A stretch of DNA of 64,000 nt from Mucilaginibacter pedocola (GTDB taxonomy: Bacteria > Bacteroidota > Bacteroidia > Sphingobacteriales > Sphingobacteriaceae). The notes beneath the pieces are model-generated. The model was not told the origin of the DNA, made no database searches, and worked only from the letters and a program-made list of their open reading frames with translations. Position numbers and translations under genes: made by a program. Positions 49,617 through 57,731 of this stretch are shown here, piece after piece (the stretch's first letter is position 1; every line of letters begins with the position of its first letter). The stretch lies in assembly GCF_002013915.1 (NCBI RefSeq), contig NZ_MBTF01000006.1, forward strand, positions 97,083-161,082. The letters are read 5' to 3'.

Positions 49617-50264
49617 ATGAAGCTAAACATACTTCCTGCGTTAATGATCTTCGTTTCGGTGCTCGGTTGCATCCAATCTAAGCCAACAACGCTCAGCAAT
49701 ACTCCTCAGCAATTAATTGATACATCGAAAGCTATCAAAGTCAGCGGGCAATGGGTTATACCCAATAACTTGATAGATCAAGATACCGCTTGGGTGACGG
49801 GCGATACCTTAAAATTTATTACATGTAATGATTTTGTTTACAATCCTTTTGGGAAAACTACAACACGATCCGATCTTCGAAATACACTATTGAAGAAATT
49901 TACCATCAGCGATAAAGTGGTAGAAAGTAGGTTCGGAAGTTTTAAGTTGAATATGCTTAACTACAAATCCAGTAAGTTGGCTTTTTTTCTCGATGATGAT
50001 GACACCTTAACTCATTCCAATATAGCCAAAGGGGAGATCTATGATAGCGAAGCGGAGTTGTTGAACGGAATAAAGGTTGGAATGACCGACGAAAGTTTTT
50101 ACAAGAAGTTTTTTAAGTTTTTTCCTGATGAGCTTAGGGTCAAATATAAAGTGGTGGCCCTTAATGCCTGTGTTGATGATATAACTCATATTTATAGCTT
50201 TGAGTATGGTAAGCTAAAGTCTATAAAATTCACTAATCAATACGTTTTCAACGTAGAGTTTTGA
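49617..50264 (+). CDS. Lipoprotein of unknown function within the lipid cluster
   Basis: The 215-residue protein has a lipoprotein signal (LNILPALMIFVSVLGC, Cys18). The mature part is rich in Lys, Ser, Asp and Asn (SDKVVESRFGSFKLNMLNYKSSKLAFFLDDDDTLTHSN, LRVKYKVVALNACVDDITHIYSFEYGKLKSIKF) and matches no family I know. Base composition is more AT-rich than its neighbours. A TATATTTA promoter-like box lies shortly before the start. It separates the COG2907 gene from DUF1365 and looks like an insertion. Confidence 0.75.
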   Translation: MKLNILPALMIFVSVLGCIQSKPTTLSNTPQQLIDTSKAIKVSGQWVIPNNLIDQDTAWVTGDTLKFITCNDFVYNPFGKTTTRSDLRNTLLKKFTISDKVVESRFGSFKLNMLNYKSSKLAFFLDDDDTLTHSNIAKGEIYDSEAELLNGIKVGMTDESFYKKFFKFFPDELRVKYKVVALNACVDDITHIYSFEYGKLKSIKFTNQYVFNVEF

Positions 50265-50313
50265 TGTACATACCGGGCTAAACTAAGTAGCCCTTTTCCC
50301 CGTATATTTATAT

Positions 50314-51129
50314 ATGCCCGGCCCCTATATCAATTCCTGTTTATACAAAGCCAAAGTGATGCATCATCGCCTGGCGCCCAAAGTGCATAGCTTCCATTAC
50401 GAGGTATTTATGTTCTACCTCGATCTGGATGAGATAGACGAGCTATCCCGCAGGCTAAAATTCATGAGCCGCAACCGGTTCAATCTGTTCAATTTTAGGG
50501 ATAAAGACCACCTGCAACTTCCGTGCGAAAAACCTGATACTGCCAAAACTACCCGCGAACATATTAACGCTTATTTAGCGGAGAACAGCATTGCCATACC
50601 TCCCAAGCGTATTATGGTGCTCACCAACCTATGTACGCTGGGTTACCAGTTCAATCCCGTGTCTTTTTACTATTGTTATAACGATGCCGATGAGCCCTTT
50701 TGCGCCATAGTAGAAGTATGCAATACTTTTTTGGAGATAAAACCTTATTTTTTGGGTAGCGATACCAAACAAAACGCTGGCTTTAAGCTTAATACGGAGA
50801 AGTATTTTTACGTGTCGCCATTTATTGATATGGATACCTGTTTCGATTTCGACCTGCAGGTGCCCGGCGATAAATTACAGGTGCGGATAGACGACTATGA
50901 TAAAGCCGGCAAGCGGTTTTTTATCAGTACCCTTACCGGCATCCGCAAACCTTTAACCGATAAAAACCTTTTGCTGTACTTTTTTAGTTTCCCGCTTATC
51001 ACCGTAAAAGTGATAGCCATGATACACTGGCAGGCGCTGAAGTTATGGCTGAAGAAACTGCCTTTCCACCGCAAAGGCGACAATGCGGATAAGCAACGGG
51101 GCGTTTATCGCCCGTATAGAGCAAATTAG
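50314..51129 (+). CDS. DUF1365 family protein
   Basis: The 271-residue protein has the family pattern from its first residues: INSCLYKAKVMHHRLAPKVHSFHYEVFMFYLDLDE, RFNLFNFRDKDHL, RIMVLTNLCTLGYQFNPVSFYYCYNDADEPFCAIVEVCNTFLE and KYFYVSPFIDMDTCFDFDL. DUF1365 has no firm activity but is constantly linked to COG2907 and CFA synthase genes and is thought to act on acyl chains. It is soluble with one hydrophobic stretch near the end. CFA synthase follows 72 bp later. Confidence 0.95.
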   Translation: MPGPYINSCLYKAKVMHHRLAPKVHSFHYEVFMFYLDLDEIDELSRRLKFMSRNRFNLFNFRDKDHLQLPCEKPDTAKTTREHINAYLAENSIAIPPKRIMVLTNLCTLGYQFNPVSFYYCYNDADEPFCAIVEVCNTFLEIKPYFLGSDTKQNAGFKLNTEKYFYVSPFIDMDTCFDFDLQVPGDKLQVRIDDYDKAGKRFFISTLTGIRKPLTDKNLLLYFFSFPLITVKVIAMIHWQALKLWLKKLPFHRKGDNADKQRGVYRPYRAN

Positions 51130-51201
51130 GATAAACGCGGTAAAACTGTTTGCCGCAAATACTACGTACGTTAATAAACAGCCCCAAGTTAAAAACCAAT
51201 A

Positions 51202-52443
51202 ATGGCCAACTCGTTATCTTTAAATAATAAAAGAACCGCTTTATACCAGGATATTGTACTGGGTTTCCTTTATAAAATGGATAAGGGTTTCCTTAACCTT
51301 ACGCTTGCCGATGGCGAAGAGATAAGTATTGGTACCGGCGAAGGGAATATAACCGCCAACATTAAAGTAAACAGCAACGAGTTTTTTAAACGTGTAATAC
51401 TTTACGGCGATATTGGTTTTGGCGAAGCTTATACCGATGGGCTTTGGGATACCGATAATATTACCAATGTAATAAAATGGGTGCTGCTGAATATTGAGAA
51501 CGCACCGAGCGTATCGGGTGGTAAAACCCAGGCTTTGGCGCTCAACCTGTTCAAATGGTTCAATAAGCTATCGCAATCTAAACGCGCGAATACGATGGAT
51601 GGCTCACGCAAGAATATATCCGAACATTACGATTTGAATAACGATTTCTTCGCCAGCTTCCTCGACCCTACCATGACCTACTCCAGCGCGTACTTTTTCC
51701 GCGACGGCTTATCATTAGAAGAAGCGCAGATAGCCAAGTACGACCGCCTTTGCCGCCAACTGCATTTAAAACCTGCCGACCATGTTTTAGAGATAGGTAG
51801 CGGATGGGGTGGCAACGCTATTTATATGGCAAAAACTTATGGTTGCAAAGTAACATCGCTCACTATATCTGCCGAGCAGCACAAACTGGCTACCGAGCGC
51901 GTAGAAGCCGCCGGTCTATCGCATAAAGTAAGTATTGAGATGCGTGATTACCGCACACTTGAAGGTCAGTACGATAAAATCGTATCAGTAGAGATGCTGG
52001 AGGCCGTTGGCCACAAGTTTTTGGATGTTTATTTTAAACAATGCCACAACCTCCTTAAGAAAAACGGACTGCTGGCCATACAAGTAATAACCTCACCCGA
52101 TTGCCGCTACGATAGCCTGCGCAAAGGGGTAGACTGGATACAAAAACATATTTTCCCCGGCTCGCTGCTGCCCTCGGTAGCAGCCATCAATGGCTCCATC
52201 AACCGCACCGGCGATATGACCTTAGTGGACCTTAAAGATTTAGGAATAGATTACGCCAAAACCCTGAAACTTTGGTACGAGCAATTTAACCTCAACTTAG
52301 GCAAAGTAAAGTCGCTGGGATTTGATGATACATTCATCCGCAAGTGGAATTACTACCTCTGCTACTGCGAGGCGGCCTTCGCTATGCGCAATATCAACGT
52401 AATGCATTTGGTGTATTCAAGGCCGAATAATATGAGTTATTAA
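51202..52443 (+). CDS. Cyclopropane-fatty-acyl-phospholipid synthase
   Basis: The 413-residue enzyme adds a methylene group from SAM to unsaturated acyl chains of membrane phospholipids. It has the N-terminal lipid-binding domain (about 1-130), the entry motif ISEHYDLNNDFFASFLDPTMTYSSAYF, the SAM site VLEIGSGWGGNAIYMAKTYGC, and EMLEAVGHKFLDVYFKQCHNLLK. The C-terminal WNYYLCYCEAAFAMRNINVMHLVYSRP is also a family feature. Length matches the CFA/UfaM group. Ends the cluster, with the palindromic element B immediately downstream. Confidence 0.95.
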   Translation: MANSLSLNNKRTALYQDIVLGFLYKMDKGFLNLTLADGEEISIGTGEGNITANIKVNSNEFFKRVILYGDIGFGEAYTDGLWDTDNITNVIKWVLLNIENAPSVSGGKTQALALNLFKWFNKLSQSKRANTMDGSRKNISEHYDLNNDFFASFLDPTMTYSSAYFFRDGLSLEEAQIAKYDRLCRQLHLKPADHVLEIGSGWGGNAIYMAKTYGCKVTSLTISAEQHKLATERVEAAGLSHKVSIEMRDYRTLEGQYDKIVSVEMLEAVGHKFLDVYFKQCHNLLKKNGLLAIQVITSPDCRYDSLRKGVDWIQKHIFPGSLLPSVAAINGSINRTGDMTLVDLKDLGIDYAKTLKLWYEQFNLNLGKVKSLGFDDTFIRKWNYYLCYCEAAFAMRNINVMHLVYSRPNNMSY

Positions 52444-52446
52444 TTC

Positions 52447-52754
52447 AGTTGGCAGTTTGCGGTGGGCAGTTTGCACATTGGACTTTACTTCGGCCTTTCT
52501 GAAAAGCTAAATCCGCATAGTGGCTATTTTACCGCAAAGAACGCAGAGAAAAAACGCAAAGGGCGCAAAGTAAAAAACTTGCGCCCTTTGTATTGTAATA
52601 ATTAGGAAAGCTTGATTCTTAAAAATCTCGCCGTTTAACTTTCTTTAGTGCCTAACAAATGCTTTGTGTTTCTTTGCGAAAACTCTGCGCACTTTGCGGT
52701 TAAAAAGAGGCAACGTAGGGTCACTGCAAACTGCCAACCGGAAACTGCAAACTG
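52447..52754. repeat. Dispersed palindromic element, copy B
   Basis: 52530-52703 (174 bp) is an imperfect inverse copy of 26298-26479: ends TACCGCAAAGAACGCAGAG and CTCTGCGCACTTTGCGGTTAA, middle GCTTGATTCTTAA and GTGCCTAACAAA shared. The tail 52447-52471 is the exact inverse of 26507-26531. A second, variant tail with GCAAACTGCCAAC words lies at 52725-52755. It spans the complete gap between the CFA stop (52443) and the reductase stop (52755), which are convergent. Confidence 0.85.
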
Positions 52755-53300
52755 TTAAAGCATCTTTAGCATCTCCATATCAAACTTCGGCATTACGGTG
52801 TAGCGTATTTGCACCAGCCCAGTATCGTAAATCTGTTGCCCGGTAACTTGTAGCTTTATCCTGTCTTTAATACCTGCGAACAGTGGCTTGCCTTCGCCTA
52901 AAACAATTGGATGAATAGATAACAACATCTCCGTTACCCAATTTTTATTCAGAAGTGCCGATAGCAAACTTGCCCCACCGAACAGCCAAATGTTTTTGCC
53001 CGCTTCGTTCAGGATGCCTTCAACAGCATGTTCAAAATCGGCAGATGATATAACCTCTACGTTTTCGTTCTCGCCGGGTACGAGTGTATCCGAAAAAACG
53101 TATACCTTTTTACCGGCCAGCATTTCGGGCATGGTGCGTACGAGTTCGTAGCTTTTGCGACCGATGAATACAGCATCTATCTCATCAAAAAAAGCGGACA
53201 TACCGTAATCCTGGTCCACAAAGCACCAATCGTATTCGCCATTAGGCCCTTCAATAAGCCCATCAAGGCTTACCGCAACATTCAATATAACTTTCCGCAT
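52755..53300 (-). CDS. Dihydrofolate reductase-like protein (RibD C-terminal domain)
   Basis: The 181-residue protein matches the RibD_C family: KVILNVAVSLDGLIEGPNGEYDW, FFDEIDAVFIGRKSYELVRTMPE, KNIWLFGGASLLSALLNKNWVTEMLLSIHPIVLGEGKPLF. These are NADPH-dependent reductases of pteridine- or flavin-precursor-like substrates, mostly uncharacterised. The start ATG overlaps the stop of the LutB gene (TAATG), so it is translated from the same mRNA. Confidence 0.93.
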   Translation of the reverse strand: MRKVILNVAVSLDGLIEGPNGEYDWCFVDQDYGMSAFFDEIDAVFIGRKSYELVRTMPEMLAGKKVYVFSDTLVPGENENVEVISSADFEHAVEGILNEAGKNIWLFGGASLLSALLNKNWVTEMLLSIHPIVLGEGKPLFAGIKDRIKLQVTGQQIYDTGLVQIRYTVMPKFDMEMLKML

Positions 53301-54697
53301 TAGTCTTTTTCTTCTTTCTCGGGTTGGTTACGCTCCACCCATTGTTTGGCAAACGATTTTTCGGCAACTACCGGCATCTCTTTAAAATGTCCCCAGGTAC
53401 CTTTAAAGAAAAAGCGTAGCAGCCAGTTCTTCACACCACCGCCAAAGAAATCCGTTAGCTTGCGTTTCATCATGCCTTTGCGCCAGAGTGCCCAGCCCCA
53501 CTGTTCTTTTTTAGGGATAAGCCCCTCGGTAACGGCATCGCGGCGGTTAAGCAGTAACATTTTGTGGATGTCGATTTTTACAGGGCAAACACTGGTGCAG
53601 GCACCGCACAAACTGGATGCGTAGCTGAGGTGCTTAAAATCTTCCATCCCGCGCATGTGCGGCGTAATAACCGAGCCTATTGGCCCGGTGTAGGATGTTT
53701 CGTAACTATGCCCGCCTATGTTTTTATAAACCGGGCATACGTTTAAGCAAGCCCCGCAACGGATGCAGTAAAGCCCCTGGCGCTGTTCTTTTTGCGCCAG
53801 CAGGTTGGTGCGCCCGTTATCAAGCAATATCACATACATTTCTTCGGGGCCGTCGGTTTCGCCGGGTTGGCGCGGGCCACTTAAAATGGTGTTGTAAACG
53901 GTAAGGTTTTGCCCCGTGCCGTGGGTAGATAACATGGGCCAAAACAGGTCGAGGTCAGCAATAGAAGGGATGAGTTTTTCTATCCCCACAATAGCGATGT
54001 GTATTTTAGGGAAAGATGTGCTCAACCTCGCGTTGCCTTCGTTCTCGCTGATGGCAATACTCCCCGTATCGGCTAACAAGAAGTTGGCACCGGTTATGCC
54101 AGCATCAGCACTTAAATATTTCTCGCGCAATAGTTCGCGGGCTTTTGCGGTAAGTTGCTCGGGCGTAGCATCTATAGGCGTGCCGAAGCGTTCGTTAAAA
54201 AGTTTGGCAATATCATCCTTAGAAAGATGCATGGCCGGTGTAACAATATGGTATGGGCGCTGGCCAAGCAGTTGCACAATGTATTCGCCCAAGTCGCTTT
54301 CCAGCGATTCGATGTTGTTGCTCTCCAGGAATGAATTGAGGTGTATCTCCTCGGTAGCCATCGATTTAGATTTGATGACCGATTTGGCATTCGCTTTCGT
54401 AAGAATGTTCAGTACCTCGCGCTGCGCTTCTTCGGCATCGTTTGCCCAAATTACTTTGCCACCGCGTTTCTGAAAATTTGCCTCAAATTCGGGCAGCAGC
54501 TTATCCAGGTTCTCCATCACTTTCCATTTGATGGCATGCCCCTTCTTTTTAGAGTTATCGAGGTTTATCATGCGCGATAGCCCGCGCGCAACTGAAGCAT
54601 CGTACTTGCCAATGTTGTAGTTGATGATCTTACGGTGCCCTAAATCGAACGCCTTAAGTTCCGATGCCTCTAAAAACTCCTTTGCAATGTTTCCCAT
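53300..54697 (-). CDS. lutB: Lactate utilization iron-sulfur protein LutB
   Basis: The 465-residue protein has an N-terminal LUD domain (KSKSMATEEIHLNSFLE, about 110-300; TGANFLLADTGSIAISENEGNARL) and two 4Fe-4S clusters of ferredoxin type: CIRCGACLNVCPVY (about 309) and CGACTSVCPVKID (about 363). LutABC oxidises L-lactate to pyruvate with electrons passing to the quinone pool. LutA and LutC, which normally flank it, are absent: the upstream neighbour is a divergent lipoprotein gene and the downstream one a RibD-like reductase. They may be encoded elsewhere. Confidence 0.93.
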   Translation of the reverse strand: MGNIAKEFLEASELKAFDLGHRKIINYNIGKYDASVARGLSRMINLDNSKKKGHAIKWKVMENLDKLLPEFEANFQKRGGKVIWANDAEEAQREVLNILTKANAKSVIKSKSMATEEIHLNSFLESNNIESLESDLGEYIVQLLGQRPYHIVTPAMHLSKDDIAKLFNERFGTPIDATPEQLTAKARELLREKYLSADAGITGANFLLADTGSIAISENEGNARLSTSFPKIHIAIVGIEKLIPSIADLDLFWPMLSTHGTGQNLTVYNTILSGPRQPGETDGPEEMYVILLDNGRTNLLAQKEQRQGLYCIRCGACLNVCPVYKNIGGHSYETSYTGPIGSVITPHMRGMEDFKHLSYASSLCGACTSVCPVKIDIHKMLLLNRRDAVTEGLIPKKEQWGWALWRKGMMKRKLTDFFGGGVKNWLLRFFFKGTWGHFKEMPVVAEKSFAKQWVERNQPEKEEKD

Positions 54698-54804
54698 TAA
54701 ATGCGAAATTAAATAATCGCAATTATGTTTTAGGGTGTAGTTAAAAATATTGCCTTTTTAAGCAGGGTTTGTAACACCCGTATCAGCGCGCCCGTCATGC
54801 GGGT

Positions 54805-55494
54805 ATGAAAAAGATACTTACCCTCATCACCTTAATTGCAGCATTGGCATCGTCCTGCTCGCACGAAGTTTATAATAACAAAGGCTATTTGGCAGCACAC
54901 AATATAGTCGGCAAAACGGTGGCCATACTGCCTGTAGAAGTTTACTACGCCGGCAAGCAACCCAAAAATACCGACTGGTATACCCAGGAGCAAGCCACCA
55001 GTCTGAATCTGCAAGCCCAACTGGAGCAAGCCTACCTGTTGCATAAAGAAAGAAATCAGCCTAAAAAGCATCAGTATAAAGTGGAGCTGATGAACACCAA
55101 TACGGTTAACGCCCGCCTGCGCAACAAAATGGTGGACCTGCGTACCGCCTGGACAATGGCACCCGATAGCGTTGGCCGCATCATTGGTGCCGATTTAGTG
55201 TTCAAAGTCCGCATGTCGCGCGAGCGTTATATGGATGAGAACCTGGCTAAAGGCATAAACGCAGGTGCTTTTGTGCTGGAAGGTTTGCTGAACTCGAATA
55301 AGAAAAATAAAGATGTGGTGTTGCTGCCACGTGTAACTGCCGAAGACATTGGCTACGAGGTTTCGTTAATTGATGCCCATACCGGCGAAATAGTATCGCG
55401 CTACGTTGGCGACCCGAACAGCGAGAACAGCAAGAGCATTAATGGCATTAACAAAGCAATGGCATCGCGTTCGGTAGTGTTCGCGGCAAAATAG
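54805..55494 (+). CDS. Lipoprotein, first of a tandem paralogous pair
   Basis: The 229-residue protein has a lipobox ASSC (Cys18). The mature part begins SHEVYNNKGYLAAHNIVGKTVAILPVEVYYAGKQPKNTDWY and has KMVDLRTAWTMAPDSVGRIIGADLVFKVRMSRERYMDE and ISLIDAHTGEIVSRYVGD-like segments. The layout, an ADP/flavin-free alpha/beta domain of about 200 residues with an ILP strand near the start, resembles CsgG/TolB-N-like lipoproteins. No name can be given. Its paralog follows at 55659. Confidence 0.8.
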   Translation: MKKILTLITLIAALASSCSHEVYNNKGYLAAHNIVGKTVAILPVEVYYAGKQPKNTDWYTQEQATSLNLQAQLEQAYLLHKERNQPKKHQYKVELMNTNTVNARLRNKMVDLRTAWTMAPDSVGRIIGADLVFKVRMSRERYMDENLAKGINAGAFVLEGLLNSNKKNKDVVLLPRVTAEDIGYEVSLIDAHTGEIVSRYVGDPNSENSKSINGINKAMASRSVVFAAK

Positions 55495-55508
55495 GTTAGG
55501 CTGTTTTG

Positions 55509-55574
55509 TCACGCAAAGGCGCAAAGCCGCTAAGTAGAAAATCAAAAACTTTGCGCCTTGGCGTCTTTGCGTGA
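55509..55574. repeat. REP-like palindrome between paralogous lipoprotein genes
   Basis: TCACGCAAAGGCGCAAAG (55509-55526) is inverted at 55549-55574 (CTTTGCGCC...CTTTGCGTGA), the right arm carrying an 8 nt insertion. It uses the same CGCAAAG words as elements A and B. Confidence 0.75.
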
Positions 55575-55658
55575 TATTAATTATGGTCTTAGCTTAATAT
55601 TTTTTTATCAGATAATAATAACGCTAAACTTCCGCCGTATTGATTGCATATACCTAAT

Positions 55659-56345
55659 ATGAAAACAATACTACCTTGCCTGTCCATCGCATTATTAATG
55701 CTACTCTCATCCTGCGGTAGCAGCGGTGTTTATATCAATAAGGCTTATCTTAACAACAATAATATCGATGGGAAAACCTTAGCGGTATTACCTGCGGATG
55801 TTTACTACAGCGGCAAACAACCCCGCAAAGAAGATTGGTACGAGCAGGAGCAAACCGCCAGCCAGGATCTGCAGTTTGAGGTGCAGCAGGCGTTGTTAGA
55901 TTTTAAGAATGTGCATACCCGTCGCGATAAGCAATACCCTGTTGTATTGATGGATGCTTACACCGTAAATAAAACATTGCTTACCAAAATGGCAGACCTG
56001 CGCACTGCCTGGACAATGCCGCCGGATAGTGTTGGCCGTATGTTGGGTGCCGACCTGGTAATAAAAGTGCGGATGGACAGGGAGCATTTCATGTCGCAAA
56101 GTGCCGCCACCTGGACGAATATAGGGTTGACCGTTTTAAGCGGTGCGCTTTCGGCTATCAACAATGGCTACCCGCCGGAGGTAGAGTATGTTAAAGCCAA
56201 TAATTTCGATTACGAAATATCGCTTATATCTACCGCCACGGGCGATACCATATCGCGCTACGCTATTAACCCGCGCAACCGCGATGATATCACCGGCGTT
56301 AACCACATGATGGCATCCAAATCGGTAGTGTTTGCGGGGAAGTAA
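55659..56345 (+). CDS. Lipoprotein, second of a tandem paralogous pair
   Basis: The 228-residue protein has lipobox LSSC (Cys19). It aligns with the preceding protein throughout: SGVYINKAYLNNNNIDGKTLAVLPADVYYSGKQPRKEDWY, LTKMADLRTAWTMPPDSVGRMLGADLVIKVRMDREHFM, YEISLISTATGDTISRYAINPRN, NHMMASKSVVFAGK. Identity is roughly half by eye. The pair probably arose by tandem duplication, and a REP-like repeat sits between them. The stop is 7 nt from the stop of rimM on the other strand, with no terminator in the gap. Confidence 0.8.
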   Translation: MKTILPCLSIALLMLLSSCGSSGVYINKAYLNNNNIDGKTLAVLPADVYYSGKQPRKEDWYEQEQTASQDLQFEVQQALLDFKNVHTRRDKQYPVVLMDAYTVNKTLLTKMADLRTAWTMPPDSVGRMLGADLVIKVRMDREHFMSQSAATWTNIGLTVLSGALSAINNGYPPEVEYVKANNFDYEISLISTATGDTISRYAINPRNRDDITGVNHMMASKSVVFAGK

Positions 56346-56352
56346 GGGAGGC

Positions 56353-56877
56353 TTAATCTAAATACACATCCAGCAAGCCTTCGGGCAGGTCTACAGTTAC
56401 GATGTCCTTCACGCGGTCTATCCCCTGTATGATGCTTTCGTTCAGCGGGAATAATACCTCTACATCTTTATAGGTCACAGTAGCTATCAACTGCTGCGGA
56501 TATTCCTGTATAGCGGTTATCTCGCCCAGTTCGCCCTCGTGTATATCTACCGCCGTGAAGCCCTTCAGGTCTTTCAGGGTAAATTCTTCGCGTTTCTTTT
56601 TGGGTTTGGCTTTGTTGGGCAGGTAAATATCCTTACGCACCAGTGCCGATGCTTTTTCGATGGTGTCGATATCTTCCAGGTAAAGGTAGGCGCTGTTCTT
56701 TTGGTTATGCTTTATCGATTCCACAAAAAACGGAACAAGCTTACCCGCAATATCCAAAAATATCGAGGTTATCTTAATGCGCTCTACATCTTCAAAATCC
56801 ATGTATAGCTGCATCTCGCCTTTAAGCCCTTTGGTTTTTAATACCGTACCTATCCTGAAGTATCCTTCTGTTGCCAT
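56353..56877 (-). CDS. rimM: Ribosome maturation factor RimM
   Basis: The 174-residue protein assists assembly of the 30S head, binding S19 and 16S rRNA. It has the N-terminal RimM beta barrel (YFRIGTVLKTKGLKGEMQLYMDFEDVERI) and the PRC-barrel (GFTAVDIHEGELGEITAIQEYPQQLIATVTYKDVEVLFPLNESIIQGIDRVKDIVTVDLPEGLLDVY). Classic neighbour of rpsP. It follows rpsP on the same strand after a 139 bp gap that holds two inverted repeats. Confidence 0.96.
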   Translation of the reverse strand: MATEGYFRIGTVLKTKGLKGEMQLYMDFEDVERIKITSIFLDIAGKLVPFFVESIKHNQKNSAYLYLEDIDTIEKASALVRKDIYLPNKAKPKKKREEFTLKDLKGFTAVDIHEGELGEITAIQEYPQQLIATVTYKDVEVLFPLNESIIQGIDRVKDIVTVDLPEGLLDVYLD

Positions 56878-56901
56878 CTCTCAAAAAAAATGTTGTTAAA
56901 T

Positions 56902-56995
56902 AACAATGGCGAAGAACCGTTGGGTTGCTTCGCCATTGTTCAGAATCAAGAGTTGAGAATCAAGAAATAAGATCTTTGTCCTGGCTCTTGATTCT
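56902..56995 (-). promoter_or_regulatory. Two hairpins between rpsP and rimM
   Basis: The first, AACAATGGCGAAG (56902-56914) with its exact inverse at 56928-56940, extends by AACC/GGTT to a 17 bp stem with one bulge. On the minus strand it is followed about 13 nt later by T8, just before the rimM start. The second, AGAATCAAGAG (56942-56952) with CTCTTGATTCT (56985-56995), looks like a REP-type repeat. The first may limit read-through from rpsP into rimM. Confidence 0.6.
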
Positions 56996-57016
56996 TTACT
57001 CTTGCCTCTCAAATAA

Positions 57017-57529
57017 TTATTCAGCGCTTTCTGCTTCCGGTGCTGCTTCTTCAGCAACTTCTTCTGCAGGTGGCGTGTTTTTAGCAGCAATAGCAGCGGC
57101 TTTTTCTTCTTTCTTTTTAGCTTCAGCAACTAAAGCAGCTTTGCGTGCTTCAACTTTTGCAGCGTTAAGGTTAGATTTTTTGCCGGTGATTTTGCTGTCT
57201 TTCTGGTCAAGCCATTCAGCAAATTTAGCATCTGCCTGCTCTTCAGTTAATGCACCTTTTTTAACACCGCCTTGTAAGTGTTTTTTGTATAATACGCCTT
57301 TGTAAGACAGTATTGCACGGCAGGTGTCGGTTGGCTGTGCGCCATTGTTCACCCACTCAAGGGTTTTGTCGAAATTGATGTCGATAGTAGCAGGGTTGGT
57401 GTTAGGGTTGTACGAACCAACACGCTCAATGAAACGGCCATCGCGAGGTGCGCGGGCGTCAGCTACTACAATGTAGTAAAAAGGTTTGCCTTTTTTACCG
57501 TGTCTTTGCAGTCTAATTTTAGTTGCCAT
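57017..57529 (-). CDS. rpsP: 30S ribosomal protein S16
   Basis: The 170-residue protein has the S16 domain in the first 80 residues ([40 protein letters not shown]) and a long Lys/Ala/Glu-rich C-terminal extension ([30 protein letters not shown]), common in Bacteroidota and disordered. S16 binds the 5' domain of 16S rRNA. The gene heads the rpsP-rimM operon; trmD and rplS, which often follow in other phyla, are not seen here. Confidence 0.98.
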   Translation of the reverse strand: MATKIRLQRHGKKGKPFYYIVVADARAPRDGRFIERVGSYNPNTNPATIDINFDKTLEWVNNGAQPTDTCRAILSYKGVLYKKHLQGGVKKGALTEEQADAKFAEWLDQKDSKITGKKSNLNAAKVEARKAALVAEAKKKEEKAAAIAAKNTPPAEEVAEEAAPEAESAE

Positions 57530-57555
57530 TTTTTAAAGTTATGTATTCAACATTG

Positions 57556-57589
57556 TCCCCGGAGTTCTTTCTGCGGGGATGCAAAGGTA
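57556..57589 (-). promoter_or_regulatory. rpsP promoter and leader hairpin
   Basis: On the minus strand TACCTTTG (57589-57582) is an exact -7 box, 50-odd nt before the rpsP start. The leader forms TCCCCG / CGGGGA (57556-57561, 57574-57579) with a 12 nt loop, a possible ribosomal-protein autoregulation site. Confidence 0.7.
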
Positions 57590-57731
57590 AACATTTTTAT
57601 AATAAATTAAAAGCCTAATTATTAATCGGATATAATTGATAATTAGCACATCTAAAAGCGCTAAACTTTATTTGCGTAACATTTAATGTTTAATTTGTTA
57701 TAACTTTATAACAGCACCTTAACCACCGAGT

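Noticed and set aside
52664..52846. 60-codon ORF crossing element B and the reductase gene
   Set aside because: It runs through a repeat and antisense to a real gene.
56346..56352. A terminator between the second lipoprotein and rimM
   Set aside because: Only 7 bp separate the convergent stops and no hairpin is visible; overlap of transcripts is likely.
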